A DNA stretch of 36,270 nt from Phycisphaerales bacterium UBA2218 (lineage in GTDB: Bacteria; Planctomycetota; Phycisphaerae; Sedimentisphaerales; Anaerobacaceae), in contig DCUI01000307.1 in NCBI GenBank assembly GCA_002327785.1, forward strand, positions 1-36,270, read 5' to 3'. The position numbers and the translations under genes are program-made. This document shows, piece by piece, positions 7,445 to 14,762 of this stretch (position 1 is the stretch's first letter; each line of letters begins with the position of its first letter). The notes beneath the pieces were generated by a model. The model was not told the origin of the DNA and did not search any database. It worked only from the letters and a program-made list of their open reading frames with translations.

Positions 7445-8485
7445 TTATGCACTCACAAGTCGTTCGGCGGCCGCGAAGATCTCGGCCGGCCGGATTTCTC
7501 TCATGCACTCGTGGCCTCGTGGGCATACCTTCCTGTGGCAAGGCGAGCAGTTCAACTCTTTCCTTACGACGATCGTATGGTCCAGGTTTGCCGCCGTGTA
7601 GCGTGGATCGGTCGGCCCCATGATGACGACCGTCGGAACATCGAAGGCCACCGCATAGTGCCGCGGCCCGGTATCGTTCGTGATGAACAGGTTGCACCGT
7701 TTCACGAGCGGCTTGAGCAGCTCCAGATCGACCTTGTCGGCCCGCGTGTCGATGAGATCGATGTCGGCTCGGTCGAGGATCGCCTGTATAATACCCTCTT
7801 CGCCCGGTCCTGAGAAGAGGATGATCCTGGCATCAAGGCCTTTTCGCAGTAGCCCGGCCAGTTCGGCGAAGTGTTCCGGCGGCCAGCACTTGGACGAACC
7901 GAAGCTGGCCCCGGGGTTGAGGCCGATGAGGAGATCGTCCTCGGCGACGCCGTACTGTGCCAACAGTGCATCTCCTCGTTTGCGGAGTTCTTTGCCGATG
8001 AACAGGCGGGGTTTCGCCTGCAGGGGCACGTCCAGGCCGAGCCACCGGCAGATCTCCAGGTAGTAGTCACCCATTGGGATGGGGACCACCGCCCCATTGC
8101 GCGACGGGGTCGGGCCGCCCGTGAGGAGAAAGTCTCGCCATTCCCGACGGTAACCGTAGATTCGTCGAATGCCGCTCAGCCGCATCGTCAGCGCCGACCG
8201 GACGGAGTTCGTCAGCAGGATGGCGCTCTCGGGTGACAAGGCCTTGAGCTGCCGTCTCATGTGCCGAAAGCCGGTCCAGGTCTTGTCGTTGCCGTCCACG
8301 AGATCATCGAACCAAGGCCCATCCCGGACGATGCCCTGGGCGCTTCTCTTCATCACGCCGATGATCCTTGCCTGCGGCAGGCTCCTGCGCAGACAATCAA
8401 ACACGGGCGTCGCCATCACCACGTCCCCGACCCAGTTCGGGCAACGAACCGCCAGGGTTTCCACGTTCGCAAGCTTCGATGTCAT
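7445..8485 (-). CDS. waaF: ADP-heptose:LPS heptosyltransferase II (WaaF)
   Basis: A GT9 transferase of 346 residues, the usual length, that adds the second L-glycero-D-manno-heptose to the inner core at the cytoplasmic face of the inner membrane. The N-terminal acceptor motif is RCPNWVGDVVMATP (about 14-27). The donor domain has GLNPGASFGSSKCWP and the diagnostic TNDTGPRHYAVAFDVPTVVI segment near residue 260, then GPTDP. A CxxCxxxxCxxxxxC cluster (CSPCHRKVCPRGHEC) close to the C-terminus is typical of WaaF. The ATG follows the gmhB stop by 3 bp, and its donor sugar is made by the three genes just upstream. No WaaC or Kdo transferase gene is in the window. Confidence 0.93.
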   Translation of the reverse strand: MTSKLANVETLAVRCPNWVGDVVMATPVFDCLRRSLPQARIIGVMKRSAQGIVRDGPWFDDLVDGNDKTWTGFRHMRRQLKALSPESAILLTNSVRSALTMRLSGIRRIYGYRREWRDFLLTGGPTPSRNGAVVPIPMGDYYLEICRWLGLDVPLQAKPRLFIGKELRKRGDALLAQYGVAEDDLLIGLNPGASFGSSKCWPPEHFAELAGLLRKGLDARIILFSGPGEEGIIQAILDRADIDLIDTRADKVDLELLKPLVKRCNLFITNDTGPRHYAVAFDVPTVVIMGPTDPRYTAANLDHTIVVRKELNCSPCHRKVCPRGHECMREIRPAEIFAAAERLVSA

Positions 8486-8488
8486 CAG

Positions 8489-9460
8489 TTATCGGTGCAT
8501 CATGTAGAATGTCAGGGCCATCATCTGCAGCACGGCGCCGAAGCCGAGGGCCAGGAGAGCACTGTTGTCCTGCCGGTTCGAGCCCATCAGGAACCACAGG
8601 GCCAACAACAAACAGAAGGGGACGAAGACCTGCACGATACCGGCGAGCAGACGCAACAAAGAGAACTCGGCGACGAACATCTCGTTTTTTTGCATTCGCC
8701 GCAGTTGCTCCAGGATGCCCGCAAGCAGTTGCTCGGTCCTTGCGCCGGATACGGTCGGCTTCACGGGGTCTTCCGCCTTCTGTTTCTCGGCGTCCTGTGC
8801 CGCATATTCTTCCACCATCGACAGAATCTCCACGGACCTGGCGGCCAGCGTATCGTCGTGCCCCGTCGGCGACGCGGGTACGGCCCGGCTCTCCGGAGCG
8901 GAACGATGATGCTGTTTCACGATGTTGATGGCTTCTCTCATGTTCACGGCGACGTGGTCGGGACGGCTCTTTTCCGGATAGCCGGACTCAGAGCGAGTCG
9001 GGCTGATCAGGATGGTTTTGCATCCGGCGTTGCGGCCTGCCTCCACGTCCCGTTCGTTGTCGCCGATCATCCAGGACTTCGTCAGATCGATATCCATCTC
9101 CCGAGCTGCCGCCAGCAACATGCCGGGACCGGGTTTTCGCCAGTCGCTGTCCTTGCGGTACTGGTCAATCACGCCGTCCGGATGATATGGGCAGTAGTAG
9201 ACCTTGTCGAGCGAGGCGCCCTTGGCGGCCAGCAGCTCGCGGAGTCGGTCGTGGATCCTTCCGAGCATCTCCTCCGTCACGATGCCACGCGCCACGCCGG
9301 ATTGGTTCGAGACGACCACCGTTTTGTAGCTGAGGCCTCGCAATTCCTTCAGGGCCTCGGCCGCCCCGTCCAATAGTTGCACCTGGTCGGGGTGGTTGAG
9401 ATAGCCCGGGTCGTTGATCAACGTGCCGTCCCGATCGAAGAATATCGCTGCATTCGACAT
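8489..9460 (-). CDS. gmhB: Heptose-1,7-bisphosphate 7-phosphatase GmhB with C-terminal membrane anchor
   Basis: A HAD phosphatase that removes the 7-phosphate in ADP-heptose synthesis. ATG 9460 has AGGA 4 nt upstream; GTG 9472 is an alternative. The catalytic FFDRDGTLI (Asp9, Asp11), TVVVSNQSG and metal-binding IGDNERDVEAG (Asp134, Asp138) are intact. E. coli GmhB binds zinc through a CxH...CxC set in CPHHP...CDCRKP. Here the equivalent is CPYHP (90-94) and SDWRKP (105-110), so the CxC pair and the first His position are lost. GmhB is normally about 190 residues. This protein has 323: a polar linker rich in Ala, Glu and Lys, then two hydrophobic segments (about 268-291 and 298-320), predicting a membrane-anchored enzyme. 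The fusion is one open frame. Its neighbours gmhA and waaF confirm the pathway. Confidence 0.88.
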   Translation of the reverse strand: MSNAAIFFDRDGTLINDPGYLNHPDQVQLLDGAAEALKELRGLSYKTVVVSNQSGVARGIVTEEMLGRIHDRLRELLAAKGASLDKVYYCPYHPDGVIDQYRKDSDWRKPGPGMLLAAAREMDIDLTKSWMIGDNERDVEAGRNAGCKTILISPTRSESGYPEKSRPDHVAVNMREAINIVKQHHRSAPESRAVPASPTGHDDTLAARSVEILSMVEEYAAQDAEKQKAEDPVKPTVSGARTEQLLAGILEQLRRMQKNEMFVAEFSLLRLLAGIVQVFVPFCLLLALWFLMGSNRQDNSALLALGFGAVLQMMALTFYMMHR

Positions 9461-9507
9461 AACATCCTGCACCAGTTTTGATCACCATCCATTTTGCCGA
9501 GTTCCAT

Positions 9508-10092
9508 TCATCTCTCGCGGAACTCCTGCTCGACGAGGTCGCAAATGATATGGTACGCCAGTTGATGGATCTCCTGGCTCCGGGCCGTCACGGCCGCCTC
9601 CGCGCACAGACACAGGTCCGCCATGGCCTGCAGCTTGCTGTCAGCCCGGCCCGTGAACGCGAGCACGCGGGCGTTTTTCCGTCTGGCCGCCTCCGCCGCC
9701 CGCAGCACGTTCGGCGATTGTCCACTCGTGGAGAACGCCCACAGGATATCGCCCGGCCGCACGAGCGCCTCGATCTGTCGCGAGAAGACGCTTTCGTAGC
9801 TGTAATCGTTGCCGATGCAGGTCAGAACGGAGGTGTCCGTGGAAAGGGCCACGGCGGGCAGGGCCCTTCGCTCGATCCGGAACCGGCCGACGAATTCGCC
9901 CGCAATATGCTGGGCGTCGGCCGCCGAGCCGCCGTTGCCGCACAGATACAGCGTGCCGTCGGCCCGGAGGGACTGCACGATCATCTCGGCCATGGCGACG
10001 ACCGTTGCGACGCCGGAGGCCTCGAATGCTGCCGTCAAGGCCCGATGGGTTTCGATTGCCTCCCGAATTCTCTTGTAGTCGATGTGGCTCAC
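9508..10092 (-). CDS. gmhA: Sedoheptulose-7-phosphate isomerase GmhA
   Basis: A SIS-domain isomerase of 194 residues, the family's usual length. It converts sedoheptulose 7-phosphate to D-glycero-D-manno-heptose 7-phosphate, the first step to ADP-heptose. The phosphosugar-binding LCGNGGSAADAQHIAGEF (about 50-67, with Glu66 as the likely catalytic acid), IGNDYSYESVFSRQ, AFSTSGQSPNVL and EIHQLAYHIICDLVE (catalytic His region, about 174-188) are all present. It starts with GTG at 10092, overlapping the hldE stop as GTGA, so translation is coupled to hldE. A 47-bp gap separates it from gmhB. Confidence 0.95.
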   Translation of the reverse strand: MSHIDYKRIREAIETHRALTAAFEASGVATVVAMAEMIVQSLRADGTLYLCGNGGSAADAQHIAGEFVGRFRIERRALPAVALSTDTSVLTCIGNDYSYESVFSRQIEALVRPGDILWAFSTSGQSPNVLRAAEAARRKNARVLAFTGRADSKLQAMADLCLCAEAAVTARSQEIHQLAYHIICDLVEQEFRER

Positions 10093-11579
10093 GATTCACC
10101 TGCCTGCAGGGTCCTGATTCTCTCGATGGTCGCGCTTGAGCTCTTGCCCTGCACAAGCGGTGCGAGCAGGACCTTGCCGCCGTATGACTCGACGAAGTCG
10201 GAGCCGACGACGCCTTCTTTGCTGCCCCAATCCGCTCCTTTGATCAGCACGTCCGGCTTGACCTTCTTGATCAGGCCCAGCACGCTCGGGTCGTCGAAGA
10301 TTGTGATGAAGTCCACCGTTTCAAGGCCCGAGAGCACGGCGGCGCGGTCATACTGGCCGTTGATCGGACGCTCCGGGCCTTTGATCGCCCGCACGGAGCT
10401 GTCGCTGTTGAGGCCGACGACAACCACGTCGCCCTGAGCCTTGCAGAATCGAAGGTACTCGATGTGCCCGCGATGGATGACGTCGAAACAGCCGTTGGTG
10501 AAGACGACGGTCTGCCCCCGGCTGCGTCGCCAGTTGATTTCCTCCATCAGCGAGTCGAGGGAGCGGAGCTTAACGTTTCGGGCCCCGAACTGGCCCGCGA
10601 TCTCGTGAACCATCTCGGAGACGGTCACGGGTGTGGCGCCGGACTTCTCGACCTCGATCCCGGCGGCGAGGTTCGCCAGGTGCGCCGCCGTCAGGTAGTC
10701 GCTGTCGGCAGCGAGGCTCACGGCCAGGGTCGCCAGCACGATGTCGCCGGCGCCGGTCACGTCATAGACGTTTCGCGGCCTGGCCGAGACCATCTCCCGG
10801 ATGTCCTCGGTGAGCAGATAGGCGCCATCCTTGTCCAGCGTAATGACGACGGCATTGAGCGACAGGTCCCGGGCCAGGTGTTCTGCGGCCCTTGCCGCAT
10901 CCGCCGCGGTCCGCACCTCGAACCCAACCACCGTGGATGCATCGCAACGGTTCGGCGTCAGCAGGGTGGCGCCGGCGTACTTGCTGTAGTCGTGGTTGTG
11001 CGTGGGATCGACGAGGACCTTCAGTCCTGCACTCGTCGCGAGTCGAATCATCTCCTTGCACACCGCCGGAGGCAACAATCCCTTGTCATAGTCCTGCAGG
11101 CAGACGATATCGACCTGGTCAAGGGCTTCCCGGTACTTCTGCACGATTTCCACACAGAGGTCGTCGGGCAAAAGCTCGGAGCTTTCCTGGTCGATTCGCA
11201 TGAGTTGCTGCCGGTGCCGGTGTTGGGCAAGGCCGATCAGCCTTTGTTTGGTGGTCGTGGGGCGGTCGGCCACCTCGATGAGGCCCGAGATCTCCGCTCC
11301 CAGGGCGGTCAGATGTTCCTTGAGCAGACTGCCATTCGCATCCCGGCCCAGCACGCCGATGCAGATAGGCACGGCTCCGAGCGCTGCGACATCGGCCGCT
11401 ACCGAGGCGGCGCCGCCGCACCGGGATTCTGTTTCGGCCACCTTCAGGACCGGCACAGGGGCTTCCGGGCTGATACGGACCGCGTCGCCATAGACGTAGA
11501 CGTCGAGCATGTAGTCGCCTACGACGAGAATCTTCGGCGCACCCAGATTTCCTATGGTCTTGAGCAGTCGTTCGTACAT
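10089..11579 (-). CDS. hldE: Bifunctional heptose-7-phosphate kinase / heptose-1-phosphate adenylyltransferase HldE
   Basis: A 496-residue fusion that phosphorylates heptose 7-phosphate at C1 and later adenylylates heptose 1-phosphate. Residues 1 to about 330 are a ribokinase-fold kinase: VVGDYMLDVYVYG, RCGGAASVAADVAALGA (53-69) and the anion-hole/catalytic base DVTGAGD (273-279). Residues 355-496 are the nucleotidyltransferase: FTNGCFDVIHRGH (360-372, HxGH motif), GLNSDSSVRAIKGPERPI, and a C-terminal VQGKSSSATIERI resembling the ISTTxI signature. ATG 11579 was chosen because the longer frame runs into lpxK-proximal, non-conserved sequence and family members begin just before the GDYMLD strand. 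Its 3' end overlaps gmhA by 4 bp. Confidence 0.95.
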   Translation of the reverse strand: MYERLLKTIGNLGAPKILVVGDYMLDVYVYGDAVRISPEAPVPVLKVAETESRCGGAASVAADVAALGAVPICIGVLGRDANGSLLKEHLTALGAEISGLIEVADRPTTTKQRLIGLAQHRHRQQLMRIDQESSELLPDDLCVEIVQKYREALDQVDIVCLQDYDKGLLPPAVCKEMIRLATSAGLKVLVDPTHNHDYSKYAGATLLTPNRCDASTVVGFEVRTAADAARAAEHLARDLSLNAVVITLDKDGAYLLTEDIREMVSARPRNVYDVTGAGDIVLATLAVSLAADSDYLTAAHLANLAAGIEVEKSGATPVTVSEMVHEIAGQFGARNVKLRSLDSLMEEINWRRSRGQTVVFTNGCFDVIHRGHIEYLRFCKAQGDVVVVGLNSDSSVRAIKGPERPINGQYDRAAVLSGLETVDFITIFDDPSVLGLIKKVKPDVLIKGADWGSKEGVVGSDFVESYGGKVLLAPLVQGKSSSATIERIRTLQAGES

Positions 11580-11613
11580 ACTCGGCCACCCGGTCGTTCC
11601 GCATTGCAGATAC

Positions 11614-12711
11614 TCACTGAGGGGGTATTCTACCGCCCAGGACGCGGTCAATCAAGGCCGTCAGCATTTCCTCGCCCGCTATGATCTTCAGGTCCACGGC
11701 CAAATACGCCAGCGGCGGGTCTCCCGCCGGGATTGTCGAACGAGCCACTTTCGTCCAGTCCTTCTGCGTCGTCAGCACAAGCGCCGCCTGCATCTGGCGG
11801 GCCTGTCTGTGAACGGCCAGCAGGTCAACGGTGGTATAGCGATGGTGGTCGGCGAATGCCCGCGACCCGGCCAAGACTGCCCCCAGTTGTTCAATAGTCC
11901 GAAAAAAGGCCTGCGGATTCCCGATCCCGCAGAATGCAAAGACTCGTTTCTCCTTCATCTGCGCCAGGGGAACCTCCACACCACCAGCCATTCGTGCCAC
12001 GACTGGGGCGTGAATCGACCGGGCGATGACCAGATCGCGATTGACCTCGCGAATCTCCCCTTCGATCTCGGCCAATGCTCCCTCGGAAACTTGATCGCAA
12101 CGGGTCAGAACCACCGCGTGGGCTCGTCTGAGGCCGGACAAAGGCTCCCGCAATAGGCCGGCCGGAAGAAGCCGGCCGTAGCCAAAGGGCAGTGTCGCAT
12201 CCACGGCGATGATGTCCAGATCGCGCGCGAGCCGGCGATGCTGGAATCCGTCGTCCATGACCAGCGCCTGCGCCCAGCGGGTTTGGATTGCCTCGGCGGC
12301 CCCTGCGACGCGGTCGGGGTTCACGATGACCGGCAAATCGGGGCACTGCGCGGCCAACAAGGCGGGCTCGTCGGCCGATTCGCCTTTGTGCGTCTTGTAC
12401 CCGCGAGTCAAAATTACCACTTGGCATTTTTGATTTTTGATTTTTGATTTTTGATCTATTGTCCGGCAGAGCCAGACAACCAACGGCGTCTTGCCCGTCC
12501 CGCCGGTCGTCAGATTGCCGACGCAGATGACCGGGACGCCGGCAGGATGGACCCTCAGCGCACCGCTCGAATACAGCCGGTTCCGCAGGTGGACGACGGC
12601 GGAATAGGGCCAGGACAACACAATCAGGACCACATGGGCCATGCGAGCACGCCACCCCATGGCACTGCGCTTCTGTCCTGCAATCAGGTTCAAATAGGTC
12701 GTACGGTTCAA
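11614..12711 (-). CDS. lpxK: Tetraacyldisaccharide 4'-kinase LpxK with heptamer-repeat insertion
   Basis: An inner-membrane-associated kinase that makes lipid IVA. It has 365 residues, a little longer than usual. A hydrophobic segment lies at about 24-40, then the Walker A loop VGNLTTGGTGKTP (64-76), RGY, and the catalytic VMDDGFQHRRLARDLDI (151-167). The start is TTG 12711, supported by AGGAG 8 nt upstream; the next ATG (18 codons in) is less well placed. Between Walker A and the LTRGY strand, where relatives have a short helix end, the sequence reads DQKSKIKNQKCQ (86-97), encoded by four perfect ATCAAAA heptamers. The insertion keeps the frame and misses all catalytic motifs, so the enzyme is probably functional. 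It heads the LPS operon, 34 bp before hldE. Confidence 0.92.
   Translation of the reverse strand: MNRTTYLNLIAGQKRSAMGWRARMAHVVLIVLSWPYSAVVHLRNRLYSSGALRVHPAGVPVICVGNLTTGGTGKTPLVVWLCRTIDQKSKIKNQKCQVVILTRGYKTHKGESADEPALLAAQCPDLPVIVNPDRVAGAAEAIQTRWAQALVMDDGFQHRRLARDLDIIAVDATLPFGYGRLLPAGLLREPLSGLRRAHAVVLTRCDQVSEGALAEIEGEIREVNRDLVIARSIHAPVVARMAGGVEVPLAQMKEKRVFAFCGIGNPQAFFRTIEQLGAVLAGSRAFADHHRYTTVDLLAVHRQARQMQAALVLTTQKDWTKVARSTIPAGDPPLAYLAVDLKIIAGEEMLTALIDRVLGGRIPPQ
12428..12455. repeat. Four perfect heptamers (TTTTGAT x4) inside lpxK
   Basis: TTTTGAT (ATCAAAA on the coding strand) is repeated four times without mismatch. It encodes the Lys/Asn/Gln-rich stretch of LpxK. Change by one copy would shift the reading frame. 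The same heptamer builds the intergenic element at 13482-13577. Confidence 0.9.
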
Positions 12712-12774
12712 ACTCAGGCTCCTGCAGATGCCATTCCATCACACACGGCGAACCCTGGGCACACTCTTTCGTGC

Positions 12775-12863
12775 TGAACGCAGCGAAGCATCTGGCCTGG
12801 GAGGGGAGACAAGCACCCCTTGCGTAGTCTCCGATTCGTTGCCCGGATCCTTCGCTCCGCTCA
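12775..12863. repeat. Imperfect inverted repeat between lpxK and the DJ-1 gene
   Basis: The arm TGAACGCAGCGAAGCATC (12775-12792) is closely matched by the reverse complement of GATCCTTCGCTCCGCTCA (12846-12863), with three or four mismatches. Such GAGCGAAGCGAAGGAT-type sequences are recurrent interspersed repeats in environmental genomes. The rest of the 197-bp gap (12712-12908) holds no gene. If lpxK has its own promoter it should lie here, but I see no convincing one. Confidence 0.55.
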
Positions 12864-12908
12864 GGAGGAGAAGAAGGGACCATGCCCCTCGGCGAGGGAC
12901 TTCCGTTG

Positions 12909-13463
12909 TCACGCCTTGACCAGCATGGGACCGGCAACGTCCTTGGCCTCCTGCGGGCCGAAGAGCAGCTCCACCAGCTTCAGGGCGAACTCGATGGCCG
13001 TGGCGGGGCCTTGGCTCGTCACGCATTTGCCGTCAGCGATTACCCGCTCGTCAGAGGCATAGGCCGGGTTTAGCCTGTTCCGCATTGCGGGATAGCAGGT
13101 TGCTTTGACTCCGTCCAGCAATCCGTGCGGAAGCAAGGCGACGGCTGGCGAGGCGCAGATCGCTCCATAAAGCCTTCCGCCCGCTTTTTGCTTCTTGAGC
13201 ATCGCGACCAACTCGGCCGAATCCCGCAGGTGCTCCGCTCCCGGCATTCCGCCCGGCAGGGCGATGCAGTCGTAGGTCTGGCTTGCGCAGTCCGCAATCC
13301 GGGCATCGGCGACCAGCTTGACGCCCCGGCTGGCGGTCACCTGGAGCTTGTCGACCGAGGCAACGGTCACATCCGCTCCGGCCCGACGGAGCGTGTCGAT
13401 GATGCACGCCGCCTCGATTTCTTCCGTCCCGTCGGCGATCGGAACGAGCACCTTCTTGGCCAT
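12909..13463 (-). CDS. DJ-1/PfpI family protein
   Basis: A 184-residue protein of the DJ-1 branch of the DJ-1/ThiJ/PfpI superfamily, cytoplasmic, with proposed glyoxalase, deglycase or redox-chaperone roles. It opens MAKKVLVPIADGTEEIEA, where the Glu of GTEE is the conserved residue near the active site. ALPGGMPGAEHLR and the nucleophile elbow AICASPAVALLPHG (Cys about 104) follow, then VTSQGPATAIEFALKLVE at the end, which is typical of YajL/DJ-1. The start at ATG 13463 matches the family; an upstream frame would begin inside the heptamer element. It lies downstream of the isocitrate dehydrogenase gene on the same strand, separated by that repeat element. Confidence 0.9.
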   Translation of the reverse strand: MAKKVLVPIADGTEEIEAACIIDTLRRAGADVTVASVDKLQVTASRGVKLVADARIADCASQTYDCIALPGGMPGAEHLRDSAELVAMLKKQKAGGRLYGAICASPAVALLPHGLLDGVKATCYPAMRNRLNPAYASDERVIADGKCVTSQGPATAIEFALKLVELLFGPQEAKDVAGPMLVKA

Positions 13464-13481
13464 ATCCACACCCGTAGGAAT

Positions 13482-13577
13482 ATCAAAAATCAAAGATCAA
13501 AATTTCAGATCAAAACTCAAGAAGCCCATCGCCGAAGGCGATTCCGCACTTTTGATTTTTGCATTTTGCTTTTTGAT
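13482..13577. repeat. Composite element: inverted heptamer arms around a central hairpin
   Basis: The left arm reads ATCAAAA, ATCAAAG, ATCAAAA, TTTCAG, ATCAAAA, CTCAAGA (13482-13522). The right arm reads TTTTGAT, TTTTGCA, TTTTGCT, TTTTGAT (13550-13577), the same heptamer inverted. Between them is a hairpin ATCGCC-GAA-GGCGAT (13528-13542). The element starts 2 nt after the idh stop and ends 18 nt before the DJ-1 start. It could act as a terminator or mRNA-stabilising structure. Confidence 0.8.
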
Positions 13578-13578
13578 G

Positions 13579-14655
13579 TTACCTGAGTTTCCGGATGATC
13601 TCATCCGCCATTTCACTCGTCCCGACAGCGGTGGGATCATCGCGATTGTCTTTCATGTCATAAGTAACTTTACGGCCTTCGGCGATGGTCTGTGCGACGG
13701 CATTCTCCAGGCAATTCGCCTCACTCACCTTGCCGAGGTGCCGCAACATGAGGACGCCGCTGAGGATCAGTGCCGTCGGATTGACCTTGTTCTGGCCCTT
13801 GTACTTCGGGGCGCTGCCGTGCGTGGCCTCGAACGTGGCCCCCTTATCGCCGATATTGGCGCCCGGGGCGACGCCCAGCCCGCCGATCAGCCCGGCGCAC
13901 AGGTCGCTGAGGATATCGCCGTAGAGGTTCGGCAGCACGAGCACGTCATACAGCTCGGGCTTCTGCACGAGCTGCATGCACATGTTGTCGACGATGCGGT
14001 CCTCGAACTCGATGTCGGGATAGTCCTTCGCGACCTGGCGACTGACCTCCAGCCACAGGCCGTCGGAGAACTTCATGATGTTGGCTTTGTGTACGCTGGT
14101 AACCTTCTTGCGGCCGTTCTTGCGGGCGTAGTCGAAGGCAAACCGCACGATCCGGTCGGTGGCCGTCACGGAGATCGGCTTGATGCTGACGCCCGCGTCC
14201 GGGCCGATCCGCCGCTTGCTGTGCTTGTTCAGCCAGTCGATCAATTCGAGCGTGTCATCCTGACCCTTCTGGTACTCGATCCCGGCGTACAGGTCCTCAG
14301 TGTTCTCCCGGACGATCACCAGGTCGATGTTCTCATACCGGCTGCGGACGCCCTTGTAGCTTTTGCAGGGTCGCAGGCATACGTACAGGTCCAGGCTCTG
14401 TCGCAGGTACACGTTGATGCTGCGAAAGCCCGTTCCTACGGGGGTTGTGATCGGGGCTTTGAGCGCGACGCCGTTCTTCTTGATGGACTCGATCGTCGCA
14501 TCCGGCAGGGGGGTCCCCAGCCGCTCCATCACGTCTACGCCCGCCTCGGCGATCTCCCAGTGGATTTGTGCCCCCGTGGCATCGATGCACCTGCGGGTTG
14601 CTTCGGCGATCTCCGGCCCGATGCCGTCGCCCGTAATCAGCGTTACATTCGTCAT
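13579..14655 (-). CDS. Isocitrate dehydrogenase, NAD-type (IDH/IPMDH family)
   Basis: A beta-decarboxylating dehydrogenase of 358 residues. It probably oxidises isocitrate to 2-oxoglutarate in the TCA cycle. ITGDGIGPEI opens the protein. SINVYLRQSLDLYVCLRP (about 99-116) carries the substrate arginines, ENTEDLYAGIEY is the loop typical of NAD-linked IDH, and the family signature NLYGDILSDLCAGLIGGLGV (about 243-262) is present. HGSAPKYKGQNKVNPTALI near the cofactor site is typical of the family. Homoisocitrate or isopropylmalate dehydrogenases are close relatives, but the SxNxxLR loop and the NTEDLYAGIEY segment favour isocitrate. The ATG has AGGAG about 8 nt upstream, and a TTTACT-17-TACAAT promoter lies at 14718-14746. 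Confidence 0.88.
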   Translation of the reverse strand: MTNVTLITGDGIGPEIAEATRRCIDATGAQIHWEIAEAGVDVMERLGTPLPDATIESIKKNGVALKAPITTPVGTGFRSINVYLRQSLDLYVCLRPCKSYKGVRSRYENIDLVIVRENTEDLYAGIEYQKGQDDTLELIDWLNKHSKRRIGPDAGVSIKPISVTATDRIVRFAFDYARKNGRKKVTSVHKANIMKFSDGLWLEVSRQVAKDYPDIEFEDRIVDNMCMQLVQKPELYDVLVLPNLYGDILSDLCAGLIGGLGVAPGANIGDKGATFEATHGSAPKYKGQNKVNPTALILSGVLMLRHLGKVSEANCLENAVAQTIAEGRKVTYDMKDNRDDPTAVGTSEMADEIIRKLR

Positions 14656-14668
14656 CTACTGGCTCCTG

Positions 14669-14700
14669 CTGCGATCTACGATTCACCATTGACTATTCGC
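14669..14700. repeat. Degenerate heptamer repeat upstream of idh
   Basis: On the minus strand the sequence divides into GCGAATA, GTCAATG, GTGAATC, GTAGATC, GCAGCAG: a 7-bp period with a G-start and central AAT. It lies in the idh leader between promoter and ribosome-binding site. Confidence 0.5.
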
Positions 14701-14717
14701 GCTCTCCCCGTGCGGGG

Positions 14718-14746
14718 ATTGTAAAGGGTCGATGGGAATTAGTAAA
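14718..14746 (-). promoter_or_regulatory. Sigma-70-like promoter for idh
   Basis: Minus strand: TTTACT (14746-14741), 17-bp spacer, TACAAT (14723-14718). A short palindrome CCCCGCACGGGG (14706-14717) lies immediately downstream, at the expected start site, where a repressor could bind. That regulatory role is a guess. Confidence 0.4.
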
Positions 14747-14762
14747 GGACAGATGCCGGAAC

